From: an uncultured Eubacterium sp.
GTDB lineage: Bacteria > Bacillota > Clostridia > Lachnospirales > Lachnospiraceae
DNA length: 64,000 bases
Assembly (NCBI GenBank): GCA_910584795.1
Contig: CAJUBZ010000012.1
Coordinates: forward strand, 15,805-79,804
Direction: 5' to 3'
In this document: piece after piece, positions 51,121-61,342 of the stretch
Numbering within the stretch: position 1 is the first letter of the stretch
Layout of the letters: the number at the start of each line of letters is the position of its first letter
Position numbers and translations under genes: made by a program
The notes under the pieces: model-generated
Databases searched by the model: none
What the model was told of the DNA's origin: nothing
What the model saw: the letters and a program-made list of their open reading frames with translations, nothing else

Positions 51121-51280
51121 AATTTACATAAAGTTATCAACTAAATGTTAATAGAATGTTAATAACTTTATCATTTAGAGCTTATTATTACTCAATTTCT
51201 ATATTTTTTCAAATTATTTTGTTAATAACTTTAATAACTTTTTGTCATTTTTTGTCGAGGTTATGTTAATTATTCTTTTA
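51121..51280. other. Replication origin, left part (DnaA-box cluster upstream of dnaA)
   Basis: The 507-base gap between rpmH and dnaA is extremely AT-rich and holds several 9-mers of the form TGTTAATAA or one change away: 51146-51154 (TGTTAATAG), 51157-51165 (exact), 51220-51228 (exact), 51264-51272 (TGTTAATTA), and TTATCAACT at 51134-51142. They differ from the classical TTATCCACA. Position between rpmH and dnaA is where Firmicutes origins usually lie. Confidence 0.7.
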
Positions 51281-51460
51281 AAAAATTAACTTTTATGTCA
51301 ATCAATTATTTTTATATTATACAATAATATTTTTATATAAAAAAAATTACTTTCTTCCTATTATAATATATCTTGATTTTATATTGAAAATTTACCCTTT
51401 TTGATGTATTATATTTATGTATGGGCTTTTGGGCCTTTTTACACTTTTAAGGAGGACATT

Positions 51461-52876
51461 ATGTTAGATATTTTAGAAGAAAAATGGCCTGAAATATTAG
51501 ATTTTTTTAAAAAAGAATATGATATCCAAGATATAACCTTTGAAACTTTCATTTTACCCTTAAATGTAAACTCTTATAAAGATGGATTAGTTAAACTTGT
51601 CTTTACAGGTAATAGTGGAAGCAGCGGCCTTCAATATATTAATAAAAGATATTTTGATTTTTTAAAAATCTCAATTTCTATAATACTAGGAGATGATATT
51701 GATCTACAAATTCTTCTTCCGGGAGATTCCTCTTTAGAAGAAGAAAAAAATATAGAAAATGCATCTGTTTCACCATTAGATTCAGAAGATATTATATTAG
51801 AAAAAAGAATATTAGAATCACATCTTGATAAAAAATATACTTTTGATTCTTTTGTAGTAGGAAATAATGCTGTAGCCCAAGCTACTTCATTAGCTGTTGC
51901 AGATTCACCAGGAGAAGCACATAACCCATTATTCCTTTATGGTGGAGTTGGTCTTGGTAAAACCCATTTAATGCAGTCTATCGGTAACTTTGTTTTAAAA
52001 TCAGATCCTAAGGCAAAAGTTTTGTATACAACTACAGAATCTTTTACAAATGAAGTCATCGATCTACTAGGTAAACAAAAGAAAAATCAGGATGAAATTA
52101 TAGAATTTAGAAATAAATATAGAAATGTCGATGTTTTATTAATTGATGATATTCAATTTATTTCCGGAAAAGAAAGAACTCAGGAAGAGATATTTAATAT
52201 TTTCAATGAATTATTTTTAAAACATAAACAGATTGTTTTTACATCAGATAGGAAACCTAATGAGATTGAAGATATTGCAGACAGACTTACAACCCGTTTC
52301 CAACAGGGAATTACTGTAGATATTCAAAGTCCTGATTATGAGACCCGTATGGCTATTTTAAAAAACCATGCTTTATCTCAAGGAATTAAAGTTACAGATG
52401 ACAGAGATGATTTTGAAAATAACAATATTATAGAAGCTCTTGATTATATTGCTACTAATTTTGTAACAAATGTTAGAGAATTAGAAGGATCTCTTAATAA
52501 TGTAATCGCATTTTCTAAAATTAACAGAGTTCCTATTACAAAAGAATTTGCTATGGATACATTAAAAGTTGATAATTCTGAAGAGAAAATAACATGTCAG
52601 ACAATTATTAATACAGTAGCTGAACATTTTCAAATTACTGCTGCAGATATCTGCTCAAAAAAAAGAAGTAATGATGTTGCTTTTCCTAGACAAATATGTA
52701 TGTATTTATGCAGAGTATATACAGATGAAAAATTAGAAACTATAGCAAAATATTTAAAAAAGAAAAATCATGCAACTGTTAGTTATGGATATAATGAAAT
52801 AAAAAAAGCCGTAGAAACTGATCCATCTACAAAAGCAACAATAGATATCTTAAAAAAGAAGATTAATCCTAAATAA
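51461..52876 (+). CDS. dnaA: Chromosomal replication initiator DnaA
   Basis: 471 residues from the ATG at 51461, chosen for AAGGAGG; the frame extends upstream without a site. Domain I (about 1-80), a short variable domain II, the AAA+ domain III with Walker A GGVGLGKTHL and Walker B LLIDDIQF, and domain IV with the DnaA-box HTH (PRQICMYLCRVYTDEKL and KKKNHATVSYGYN) are all present. The HATV segment makes base contacts in other DnaAs. It binds the boxes on either side of its own gene, probably also controlling its promoter. Confidence 0.97.
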   Translation: MLDILEEKWPEILDFFKKEYDIQDITFETFILPLNVNSYKDGLVKLVFTGNSGSSGLQYINKRYFDFLKISISIILGDDIDLQILLPGDSSLEEEKNIENASVSPLDSEDIILEKRILESHLDKKYTFDSFVVGNNAVAQATSLAVADSPGEAHNPLFLYGGVGLGKTHLMQSIGNFVLKSDPKAKVLYTTTESFTNEVIDLLGKQKKNQDEIIEFRNKYRNVDVLLIDDIQFISGKERTQEEIFNIFNELFLKHKQIVFTSDRKPNEIEDIADRLTTRFQQGITVDIQSPDYETRMAILKNHALSQGIKVTDDRDDFENNNIIEALDYIATNFVTNVRELEGSLNNVIAFSKINRVPITKEFAMDTLKVDNSEEKITCQTIINTVAEHFQITAADICSKKRSNDVAFPRQICMYLCRVYTDEKLETIAKYLKKKNHATVSYGYNEIKKAVETDPSTKATIDILKKKINPK

Positions 52877-52920
52877 ACAACAATAAGATATTTATACGCT
52901 TCAGAGGAGTTTCTTACGAT

Positions 52921-53082
52921 ATGATGTTAATAAGTATGTTAATTACCACCATATTTTAGTTAATAACATAGTTAATAGTTTTTTAATAAGTTTAAATTAT
53001 TTCACATACTGATTTTTATTGTTATTTTTTAATTGATAATAATTCATATGATGTTGTTAATGAATTTGAATTTATTAACAAG
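52921..53082. other. Replication origin, right part (DnaA-box cluster between dnaA and dnaN)
   Basis: The 418-base gap contains exact copies TGTTAATAA (52925-52933) and TTATTAACA (53072-53080) plus near copies at 52937-52945, 52958-52966, 52970-52978 and 53055-53063. Together with the left cluster this forms a two-part origin around dnaA, as known in Bacillus. The stretch 53083-53250 is AT-rich and may be the unwinding region. Confidence 0.7.
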
Positions 53083-53294
53083 TTATTATTTTCTAATTAC
53101 CTTTATATATTAGCATTAAAACGTTTTTTTATCATATTATCGTTGCTTATTATTATTATTATCTAAATATTTATATATTTATACGGATAATAAGTCAAAC
53201 TTCAACTTATCACTAAATCAATACCGCAATAACTATAGAAACGAGTTTACAAGTTTCTAGTTGATTATATGTACAAAACAAAGGAGATTTAATT

Positions 53295-54395
53295 ATGAAA
53301 CTTATTTGCAAAAAATCAGATTTAATTACAGGTATTAATATTGTAATGAAAGCTGTATCTTCAAAAACTACTATGTCTATTTTGGAATGTATTCTAATTG
53401 ATGCTACGGAAGGATTTATCAAATTTACAGCGAATGATATGGAACTTGGAATTGAAACAAAAGTAAATGGAGAAATTGCAGAAGCAGGCAGTATTGCTAT
53501 TGATGCTAAAATCTTTTCTGAAATAGTTAGAAAACTTCCAGATAATGATGTTGTAATAGAGATAAAAGATGAAAATACAGCTAATATTACATGTGAAAAA
53601 GCAAAATTTAATATTCTTGTAAAATCAGCTGAAGATTTTTCTTATCTTCCTGTAATTGAGAAAAAAGATAAAATAACTATTTCTCAGTTTTCATTAAAAG
53701 AAATTATAAGGCAAACAAGTTTTGCAATTAATGATGCAGAAAAAAATAAATTACTTACTGGTGAGTTATTTGAAGTAAATGGAAATAAATTAAAAGTCGT
53801 AGCATTAGATAAATTCCGTATTGCTATCCGTAATATTGAACTGAAAGAAGATTATGGAAATCATAAAGTTTTAGTTCCGGGAAAATCATTAAATGAAATT
53901 AGTAAAATTCTTACCGGTGGTGTAGATGATGATGTAAATATTTATTTTACATCGAATCATGTACTTTTTGAATTTGATGAAACGATTGTTGTTTCCAGAT
54001 TAATAGAATCTACAAATTTCTTTGATACAGATAAAATGATTAGCAACGATTATAAAACAAAAATCGCTATTAATAAAAAAGAAATGGCTAATTGTATTGA
54101 CAGAGCAACACTTTTAATTAAAGAAGGAGATAAAAAACCGGTATTTTTATCAATGAAAGAAACAGAAATGGAATTGTCTATCAATACCTTTATTGGTTCA
54201 ATGGATGAAAGTATTCCTATCTCAAAAGAAGGTGAAGATTTAATAATCAGTTTTAATCCGAAATTCCTTATTGATATATTAAGAGTACTGGATGAAGAAC
54301 AGGTAAGTATGTATTTTACAAATCCAAAAGCTCCTTGTTTTATTAGAGATGATGAAGGAAGTTATATTTATATTGTTCTTCCTGTTGTTCAATAA
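53295..54395 (+). CDS. dnaN: DNA polymerase III beta sliding clamp
   Basis: 366 residues with the three repeated clamp domains (about 1-120, 128-245, 246-366). It starts MKLICKKSDLITGINIV and ends YIYIVLPVVQ, with the C-terminal partner-binding pocket residues in the family pattern (the usual M/L-R-L end is VV here). An AAGGAG site precedes the ATG. It keeps polymerase on DNA. Normal origin position. Confidence 0.96.
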   Translation: MKLICKKSDLITGINIVMKAVSSKTTMSILECILIDATEGFIKFTANDMELGIETKVNGEIAEAGSIAIDAKIFSEIVRKLPDNDVVIEIKDENTANITCEKAKFNILVKSAEDFSYLPVIEKKDKITISQFSLKEIIRQTSFAINDAEKNKLLTGELFEVNGNKLKVVALDKFRIAIRNIELKEDYGNHKVLVPGKSLNEISKILTGGVDDDVNIYFTSNHVLFEFDETIVVSRLIESTNFFDTDKMISNDYKTKIAINKKEMANCIDRATLLIKEGDKKPVFLSMKETEMELSINTFIGSMDESIPISKEGEDLIISFNPKFLIDILRVLDEEQVSMYFTNPKAPCFIRDDEGSYIYIVLPVVQ

Positions 54396-54458
54396 CAAAA
54401 TAAAAATAATAAAGTAGAAAGGTAATTTATATTTGATTTTAATATAAATTGGATAATT

Positions 54459-54671
54459 ATGGAAGATTTGAGTATTACTATTAAAGATGAATTTATAAAA
54501 TTAGGTCAGGCACTGAAATTGGCAGGACTAGTCAGTTCTGGTGTGGATGCAAAATTTTTAATTCAGGATGGACAGGTAAAAGTAAATGGAGAAGTAGATA
54601 CCAGAAGGGGTAAGAAACTTTATCCGGGAGATACTTTTGAATTTGAAGGAACTGTAGTTTTAGTAAAATAA
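54459..54671 (+). CDS. yaaA: S4-domain RNA-binding protein YaaA
   Basis: 70 residues forming one S4 fold: FIKLGQALKLAGLVSSGVDAK, then VKVNGEVDTRRGKKLYPGD. Small S4 proteins between dnaN and recF are usual in Firmicutes and have been linked to ribosome assembly. The stop overlaps the recF ATG by one base (TAATG), indicating translational coupling. Confidence 0.93.
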   Translation: MEDLSITIKDEFIKLGQALKLAGLVSSGVDAKFLIQDGQVKVNGEVDTRRGKKLYPGDTFEFEGTVVLVK

Positions 54672-55759
54672 TGATAGTAAAGAGAGTAGAGTTAAGTAAT
54701 TTTAGAAATTACGAATTATTAAAGTTAGATTTAGATAAAAAAACGAATATTTTGTATGGAAAGAATGCTCAGGGAAAAACAAATGTATTAGAATCTATTT
54801 ATGTTTGTAGTACAACAAAATCCCATAGAAGTAATAAAGATGCAGAATTAATTAAATTAGATTGTGATGAGGCCCATATTAAATTATTTATCGAAAAAAA
54901 TAATAGAGAACAGCGAATAGATATTCATCTTAGAAGGAATAAAACGAAAGGAATTGCTATTAATGGTATTCCAATTAAAAAAGCAAGTGAATTATTTGGT
55001 GTTTTCAATGTAGTTATTTTTTCACCGGAGGATTTAGATATTATTAAGAAAGGTCCGGCGGAGAGAAGAAAATTTATTGATATGGAGCTTTGTCAGTTAG
55101 ATAAAATATATGTTTATAATCTGACAAATTACAATAAAATTATAATTCAAAGAAATAAATTGCTGAAAGATATATATTTCAGACCAGAGCTAAAGCAGAC
55201 TTTAGAAGTATGGGATAATCAGCTGGCAGAGTACGGTTCAAAAATTATAGAGAGAAGAGAAAAGTTTATAAAAGAAATCAATAATATTATGAAACCAATA
55301 CATAGAGAATTAACTGGTGGTGTGGAAGATATTAATATTATTTATAATAAAAATTGTGAATCTGAAGATTTATTAAAAACTCTCGAAGATAATAGAGAAA
55401 GAGATATTAAATATAAATCTACTTCGATAGGTCCTCATAAGGATGATATTTTATTTTTTCATGAAGATAAAAATATTAGAATTTATGGAAGTCAGGGACA
55501 ACAGAGAACAGTTGCTTTATCTCTCAAATTAGCAGAGATTGAACTGGTAAAAACATTAATTAATGATTTACCTGTTTTGTTACTGGATGATGTATTGTCA
55601 GAACTTGATTCAGACAGACAGAATCATCTATTAAAAAGTCTTGATAATATCCAGACAGTTATAACATGTACAGGACTGGATGAATTTATAGAAAATAGAT
55701 TTAAGATTAATAAAGTTTTTCAAGTTACAGAGGGAAATGTAGAAGAAAAAATTGTTTAA
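54671..55759 (+). CDS. recF: DNA replication and repair protein RecF
   Basis: 362 residues. ABC-type head domain with Walker A GKNAQGKTNVLES (about 31-43), signature YGSQGQQRTVALSLKLAE and Walker B VLLLDDVLSELD. With RecO and RecR it loads RecA at gaps. It overlaps the yaaA stop. No coiled-coil hinge of SMC length, as expected for RecF. Confidence 0.95.
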   Translation: MIVKRVELSNFRNYELLKLDLDKKTNILYGKNAQGKTNVLESIYVCSTTKSHRSNKDAELIKLDCDEAHIKLFIEKNNREQRIDIHLRRNKTKGIAINGIPIKKASELFGVFNVVIFSPEDLDIIKKGPAERRKFIDMELCQLDKIYVYNLTNYNKIIIQRNKLLKDIYFRPELKQTLEVWDNQLAEYGSKIIERREKFIKEINNIMKPIHRELTGGVEDINIIYNKNCESEDLLKTLEDNRERDIKYKSTSIGPHKDDILFFHEDKNIRIYGSQGQQRTVALSLKLAEIELVKTLINDLPVLLLDDVLSELDSDRQNHLLKSLDNIQTVITCTGLDEFIENRFKINKVFQVTEGNVEEKIV

Positions 55760-55826
55760 ATGTAAGTGATCAGATAATTTTTTATTAAAAATTTTCTCTT
55801 AGCATAAGTATTGAAAGGAGTTACGA

Positions 55827-57761
55827 ATGGGTAACAGCACAAACGTAGAAAATGAATACGGAGCAGATCAGATTCAGGTTTTAGAAGGACTTGAAGCAGT
55901 AAGAAAAAGACCTGGTATGTATATAGGTTCAACTTCTTCAAGGGGTCTTCATCATCTCGTGTACGAAATCGTAGACAATTCTGTAGATGAGGCATTGGCA
56001 GGATACTGTGATACGATTGATGTCCAAATAAATAAGGACAATTCAATTACAGTTAAAGATGATGGGCGTGGTATTCCTACAGATATTAATAAAAAGACAG
56101 GAAAACCGGCTGTAGAAGTTGTTTTTACAGTGCTTCATGCCGGAGGAAAATTTGGTGGAGGCGGATACAAAGTATCTGGTGGACTCCACGGTGTAGGTGC
56201 ATCTGTTGTTAATGCATTATCTAAATGGCTAGAAGTAAGAGTATGCCGTGAAGGAAAAGTTCATTATCAGAGATATGAGTTAGGTCATGTGGTAAAACCG
56301 TTAAGTGTTATAGATACTTGTGATGAGTCTTTTACTGGAACAGAGGTAACTTTCCTGCCGGATGATACAATATTTGAAGATACGATATATGATTATAAAA
56401 TATTAGAAACTAGATTAAGGGAAACAGCTTTCCTTACAAAAAATCTTAAAATCGTTTTAAGAGATGTAAGAGAGGAAAAGCCAATTGAAAAAACATTCCA
56501 TTATGAAGGTGGTATAAAGGAATTTGTTACTTATCTGAATAAAGGAAAGACTGCTCTTTATGAGGATGTTATTTATTGTGAAGGAACTGTAAATAATGTG
56601 TATGTAGAAGTTGCTATGCAGCATAACGATGCATATAACGAAAATACAATCAGTTTTGTAAATAATATTAATACACCGGAAGGTGGTATGCAGGTAGAAG
56701 GATTTAAGAGAGCATTGACAAAAACTCTTAACAATTATGCCCGCAAAAATAAAATATTAAAAGAAAAAGAAGATAATCTTTCCGGTGAGGATTTTAGAGA
56801 AGGTCTTACATCAATTATTAGTGTAAAGATTGAAGATCCACAGTTTGAAGGACAGACAAAACAGAAGTTAGGAAATAGTGAAGCAAGAGGAGCAGTAGAC
56901 AGTGTTGTCAGCGAACAGCTTACTTATTTCTTAGAGCAGAATCCGGGAGTAGCAAAAATTATTTGTGAGAAGGCAGTACTTGCACAAAGAGCAAGGGAAG
57001 CAGCAAGACAGGCAAGAGAGACAACTCGAAGAAAAACAGCATTAGATGTAGCAGCACTTCCCGGAAAATTGGCAGATTGTTCTGATAAGGATCCGAAAAG
57101 ATGTGAAATATTTATCGTTGAGGGAGATTCCGCCGGTGGTTCAGCAAAGAAGGCAAGAGTCCGCGCAACTCAGGCGATTTTGCCACTCCGCGGAAAAATC
57201 TTGAATGTAGAAAAGGCCAGACTTGATAGAATTATGCAGAATGCAGAAATTCGTGCAATGATTACAGCATTTGGTACAGGAATATATGATGAGTTTGATA
57301 TTTCAAAACTTCGTTATGATAAGATTATCATTATGACAGATGCCGATGTTGATGGAGCTCATATTGATACATTAATGCTTACATTCTTTTATAGATTTAT
57401 GCCTGAACTGATAAAAGAAGGACATGTTTATTTAGCAATGCCGCCACTTTATCAGGTGACAAGAAATAAAAGAAACTATTATGCATATAGTGATGCAGAA
57501 CTTGACCAGATATTAACAGAGATAGGGCGTGACAATCAAAATAAGATTCAGCGTTATAAAGGACTTGGAGAAATGGATGCTTCCCAGCTTTGGGAAACAA
57601 CAATGGATCCAGAGACAAGAACATTAAAACAGGTAAAAATAAATGAAGAAACATTAACAGAAATGGATCTTACATTTACAACCCTTATGGGTGATGAAGT
57701 AGAACCAAGAAGAGAATTTATAGAGGCAAATGCCAAGTTCGTACAGAATTTAGATATTTAG
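55827..57761 (+). CDS. gyrB: DNA gyrase subunit B
   Basis: 644 residues, the usual short Gram-positive form. GHKL ATPase motifs EIVDNSVDEALAG, DDGRGIPTD and GGLHGVGASVVNALS are followed by the TOPRIM metal site EGDSAGGSAKKAR and DADVDGAHI, and the GLGEMDASQLWETTMDP segment at the gyrA contact. AAAGGAG precedes the ATG. It is followed by gyrA after 13 bases. Confidence 0.97.
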   Translation: MGNSTNVENEYGADQIQVLEGLEAVRKRPGMYIGSTSSRGLHHLVYEIVDNSVDEALAGYCDTIDVQINKDNSITVKDDGRGIPTDINKKTGKPAVEVVFTVLHAGGKFGGGGYKVSGGLHGVGASVVNALSKWLEVRVCREGKVHYQRYELGHVVKPLSVIDTCDESFTGTEVTFLPDDTIFEDTIYDYKILETRLRETAFLTKNLKIVLRDVREEKPIEKTFHYEGGIKEFVTYLNKGKTALYEDVIYCEGTVNNVYVEVAMQHNDAYNENTISFVNNINTPEGGMQVEGFKRALTKTLNNYARKNKILKEKEDNLSGEDFREGLTSIISVKIEDPQFEGQTKQKLGNSEARGAVDSVVSEQLTYFLEQNPGVAKIICEKAVLAQRAREAARQARETTRRKTALDVAALPGKLADCSDKDPKRCEIFIVEGDSAGGSAKKARVRATQAILPLRGKILNVEKARLDRIMQNAEIRAMITAFGTGIYDEFDISKLRYDKIIIMTDADVDGAHIDTLMLTFFYRFMPELIKEGHVYLAMPPLYQVTRNKRNYYAYSDAELDQILTEIGRDNQNKIQRYKGLGEMDASQLWETTMDPETRTLKQVKINEETLTEMDLTFTTLMGDEVEPRREFIEANAKFVQNLDI

Positions 57762-57774
57762 GAGGTATTTTCGA

Positions 57775-60288
57775 GTGGACGATAAGATTTTTGATAGAAT
57801 TCATGAAGTAGACTTAAAAGAAACTATGGAAACCTCTTATATTGATTATGCTATGAGTGTAATTGCGGCAAGAGCATTGCCAGATGTCAGAGATGGTTTA
57901 AAACCAGTTCAGAGACGTGTGCTTTATTCCATGGTTGAGCTGAATAATGGACCGGACAAGCCACATAGAAAATGTGCCCGTATTGTCGGTGATACTATGG
58001 GTAAATATCATCCTCATGGTGATAGTTCTATTTACGGTGCTTTAGTAAATATGGCACAGGATTGGAGTACCAGATATCCATTAGTAGATGGACATGGTAA
58101 TTTTGGTTCTGAGGATGGTGATGGAGCCGCAGCAATGCGTTATACAGAAGCACGTCTCAGCAAGATATCTATGGAGATGGTTGCTGATATTAATAAAGAT
58201 ACTGTTGATTTTGTACCAAACTTTGATGAGACTGAAAAAGAACCAACAGTTCTTCCTTCAAGATTTCCAAATTTATTAGTGAATGGTACTAGTGGTATTG
58301 CTGTAGGAATGGCTACTAATATTCCACCTCATAATTTAACTGAAACTATTAATGCAATTATAAAAATCATTGATAATAAAGTAGATGAGAATCGAGATAC
58401 AGAAATTGAAGAAATAATGGAAATTGTAAAAGGACCAGATTTTCCTACAGGTGCTACAATTCTTGGAAGAAAAGGAATTGAAGAGGCATATCGGACAGGA
58501 CGTGGAAAAATAAGAACACGTGCAGTTTCAGAAATAGAAACCATGGATAATGGTAAGAGCAGAATTGTTGTTACTGAACTTCCATATATGGTGAATAAAG
58601 CAAAATTAGTTGAGAAGATAGCAACTCTGGTAAAAGAAAAGAAGATCGATGGTATTACAGACCTTCGTGATGAATCCGACCAGGAAGGAACACGTGTAGT
58701 GATTGAGGTACGTCGTGATGCCAATGCTAATGTTATTTTAAATCAACTATATAAACATACGCAGTTACAGGATTCTTTTGGTGTAATTATGCTTTCATTA
58801 GTAAATGGAGAACCAAAAGTTCTCAATCTTTTGCAGATGCTTGATGAATATTTAAAGCATCAAAAGGATGTTGTTACCCGTCGTACACGTTTTGAATTAA
58901 ATAAGGCAGAAGAACGTGCACATATTATTCAGGGATTATTAATAGCACTTGATAATATTGATGAAGTCATTAAAATTGTAAGAAATTCCAGAACAACAGC
59001 TGATGCAAAAGCATCGTTATCGGAAAGATTCGGTTTATCGGATGCACAGGCACAGGCAATTGTAGATATGCGTATCCGTCAGTTAACAGGACTGGCTAGA
59101 GAAGACCTGGAAAATGAATATAAAGAATTAATGGAAAAAATCGCTTACTTAAAGTCTATTCTAGCTGATGAAAATAAACTTCTTACAGTGATTAAAGAAG
59201 AAATTGAGATTGTAAGAGACAAATTTGGTGACAGCAGAAGAACCAAAATAGGTATTGATGTAGATTTAGATGACGAGGATTTAATACCTGAAGAAGATGT
59301 TATTATTGCTATGACAAATCTGGGCTACATAAAGAGAATGACTGTAGATAATTTCAAAGCTCAGAATCGTGGTGGTAAAGGAATTAAAGGAATGCAGACA
59401 ATAAATGATGACTTTATGAAAGACATGTTTATGGTTTCTACGCATGACTTTATCTTATTCCTGACAAACACAGGACGTATCTATAAATTAAAAGGATATG
59501 AAATCCCTGAATCAGGAAGAACTGCAAGAGGTATGGCTATTGTCAATTTATTACAATTACAACCTGGTGAAAAAATTTCTGCCATGGTTCAGATGCGTGA
59601 GTTTGAAGATGACAAATATCTGATAATGGCTACCAGAAAAGGTACTATTAAGAAAACGCCAATTAGTGCATACACAAATATCAGAAAGAGTGGAATTCAG
59701 GCAATTACATTAAGAGAAGATGATGAACTAATTGATGTTACTATTTCTGATAATACAAATAATATCATGCTGATTACAAAAGAAGGACAGGGAATTAAAT
59801 TCCGTGAAACAGATGTTCGTGAGACAGGACGTTCTGCTATGGGTGTAAGAGGTATTGAATTAAAAGGTAATGATGAAGTTATCTCCATGCAGTTAGAAAC
59901 AGAGGGAGAATATATTTTAATCGTTTCAGCGAATGGAATGGGCAAACGTACACCATTTAACGAATTTAAATTGCAAAATCGTGGTGGTAAAGGTGTAAAA
60001 TGTTATAAGATTACAGACAAAACAGGTGATGTTGTTGGTGCTAAGGCAGTCAATGACGGAAATGAAGTCATGATGATTACCAATGAAGGAATTGTTATTC
60101 GTATGTTTGTAGATGATATATCTATTCTTGGAAGAGTTACATTAGGTGTAAAATTAATGAACATAGGAAAAGAAGATGACATCGTTGTTGCAAGTATTAC
60201 AAAAGTAAAAGAAAGTGTAACGGAAGCAGATGCTGAAGAGGCGGCAAAACTTGCAGAAACAGAGGAATCTGATAATTCAGAAGAGTAA
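57775..60288 (+). CDS. gyrA: DNA gyrase subunit A
   Basis: 837 residues; start is GTG at 57775 with GGAGGT upstream. The catalytic tyrosine is Tyr123 in AMRYTEARLS. In the quinolone-determining region HGDSSIYGALVNMAQDW, Ser84 is retained; the position equal to E. coli Asp87 is Gly88. The C-terminal DNA-wrapping domain has blades ending in the GyrA-box-like QNRGGKGVKCYK (about 735-746), which separates it from ParC. The tail is acidic. A terminator follows. Confidence 0.97.
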   Translation: MDDKIFDRIHEVDLKETMETSYIDYAMSVIAARALPDVRDGLKPVQRRVLYSMVELNNGPDKPHRKCARIVGDTMGKYHPHGDSSIYGALVNMAQDWSTRYPLVDGHGNFGSEDGDGAAAMRYTEARLSKISMEMVADINKDTVDFVPNFDETEKEPTVLPSRFPNLLVNGTSGIAVGMATNIPPHNLTETINAIIKIIDNKVDENRDTEIEEIMEIVKGPDFPTGATILGRKGIEEAYRTGRGKIRTRAVSEIETMDNGKSRIVVTELPYMVNKAKLVEKIATLVKEKKIDGITDLRDESDQEGTRVVIEVRRDANANVILNQLYKHTQLQDSFGVIMLSLVNGEPKVLNLLQMLDEYLKHQKDVVTRRTRFELNKAEERAHIIQGLLIALDNIDEVIKIVRNSRTTADAKASLSERFGLSDAQAQAIVDMRIRQLTGLAREDLENEYKELMEKIAYLKSILADENKLLTVIKEEIEIVRDKFGDSRRTKIGIDVDLDDEDLIPEEDVIIAMTNLGYIKRMTVDNFKAQNRGGKGIKGMQTINDDFMKDMFMVSTHDFILFLTNTGRIYKLKGYEIPESGRTARGMAIVNLLQLQPGEKISAMVQMREFEDDKYLIMATRKGTIKKTPISAYTNIRKSGIQAITLREDDELIDVTISDNTNNIMLITKEGQGIKFRETDVRETGRSAMGVRGIELKGNDEVISMQLETEGEYILIVSANGMGKRTPFNEFKLQNRGGKGVKCYKITDKTGDVVGAKAVNDGNEVMMITNEGIVIRMFVDDISILGRVTLGVKLMNIGKEDDIVVASITKVKESVTEADAEEAAKLAETEESDNSEE

Positions 60289-60302
60289 GAATTTAAATGT
60301 AT

Positions 60303-60328
60303 AAAAAAGCGACTATTGTCGCTTTTTT
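60303..60328 (+). terminator. Terminator after gyrA
   Basis: AAAAAAGCGAC-TATT-GTCGCTTTTTT, a perfect stem with a U-run, 14 bases after the gyrA stop. Confidence 0.95.
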
Positions 60329-60387
60329 AGCGTAAATTATTTATGCTTATAATAAAAAAGTAAAATTAAATAATTAGGAGAGATAGA

Positions 60388-61230
60388 ATGAGAGAAATAA
60401 ATACGGAAGATATTATTAGAAATATTAAAGAGATGTGTATTGAAGCAAATCATTATCTTTCACCTGATATGATAAAAGTATTTAATCAGGCAAGAAATAA
60501 TGAAAAGTCGCCTTTAGGATGTCAGATATTAGATCAATTAGATGAAAATTTAAAAATTGCAGCAGATGATATGATACCTATTTGTCAGGATACAGGAATG
60601 GCAGTAGTTTTTATGGAAATTGGACAGGATGTTCATGTTATCGGTGAAAATTTAGAAGATGCCATTAACGAAGGTGTAAGACAGGGATATGTAGAAGGAT
60701 TTCTTAGAAAATCAGTTGTAAGTGATCCAATTATTAGAGAAAATACAAAAGACAATACTCCGGCAGTAATTCATTATAGCATTATTCCGGGAAATAAAAT
60801 AAAAATAACTTTGGCTCCAAAAGGTTTTGGAAGTGAAAATATGAGCAGAGTATTTATGCTAAAACCGGCAGATGGAATAGAAGGAGTAAAAGATGCAGTT
60901 CTTACAGCAGTAAAAGATGCAGGACCAAATGCATGCCCTCCAATGGTTGTTGGAGTTGGTGTAGGAGGAACTTTTGAAAAATGTGCATTACTCGCAAAAA
61001 AAGCTCTTGCCAGACCTGCGGATAGCAGTTCTAAAATATCATATGTAAAAGAGATGGAAGAAGAGTTATTAGAAAGAATTAATAAATTGGGAATAGGTCC
61101 CGGTGGACTTGGAGGAACACAGACAGCTTTGGCAGTAAATGTGGAAACATATCCAACACATATTGCAGGTCTTCCGGTTGCAATTAATATATGTTGTCAT
61201 GTAAATAGACATGTAAATCGAACTTTATAA
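60388..61230 (+). CDS. Class I fumarate hydratase, alpha subunit
   Basis: 280 residues. Two-subunit class I fumarases interconvert fumarate and malate using an oxygen-sensitive [4Fe-4S] cluster. The likely cluster cysteines are in PICQDTGMAVVF, NACPPMVVGVG and TFEKCALLAKKAL. L-tartrate dehydratase is related, but the sequence GGTQTALAVNVETYPTHIAGLPVAINICCH matches fumarase alpha better. AGGAGAG precedes the ATG. The beta subunit follows after 112 bases. An oxygen-labile enzyme suits an anaerobe. Confidence 0.9.
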   Translation: MREINTEDIIRNIKEMCIEANHYLSPDMIKVFNQARNNEKSPLGCQILDQLDENLKIAADDMIPICQDTGMAVVFMEIGQDVHVIGENLEDAINEGVRQGYVEGFLRKSVVSDPIIRENTKDNTPAVIHYSIIPGNKIKITLAPKGFGSENMSRVFMLKPADGIEGVKDAVLTAVKDAGPNACPPMVVGVGVGGTFEKCALLAKKALARPADSSSKISYVKEMEEELLERINKLGIGPGGLGGTQTALAVNVETYPTHIAGLPVAINICCHVNRHVNRTL

Positions 61231-61342
61231 AGATTAACCACAATATATTGATTTATAAAAATATACATTATAATAGGAAGAAACTCATAACAAAAATAGT
61301 CAAAATACTAAATATTGATTATAAAAGCTTTATAAGAAAGGA

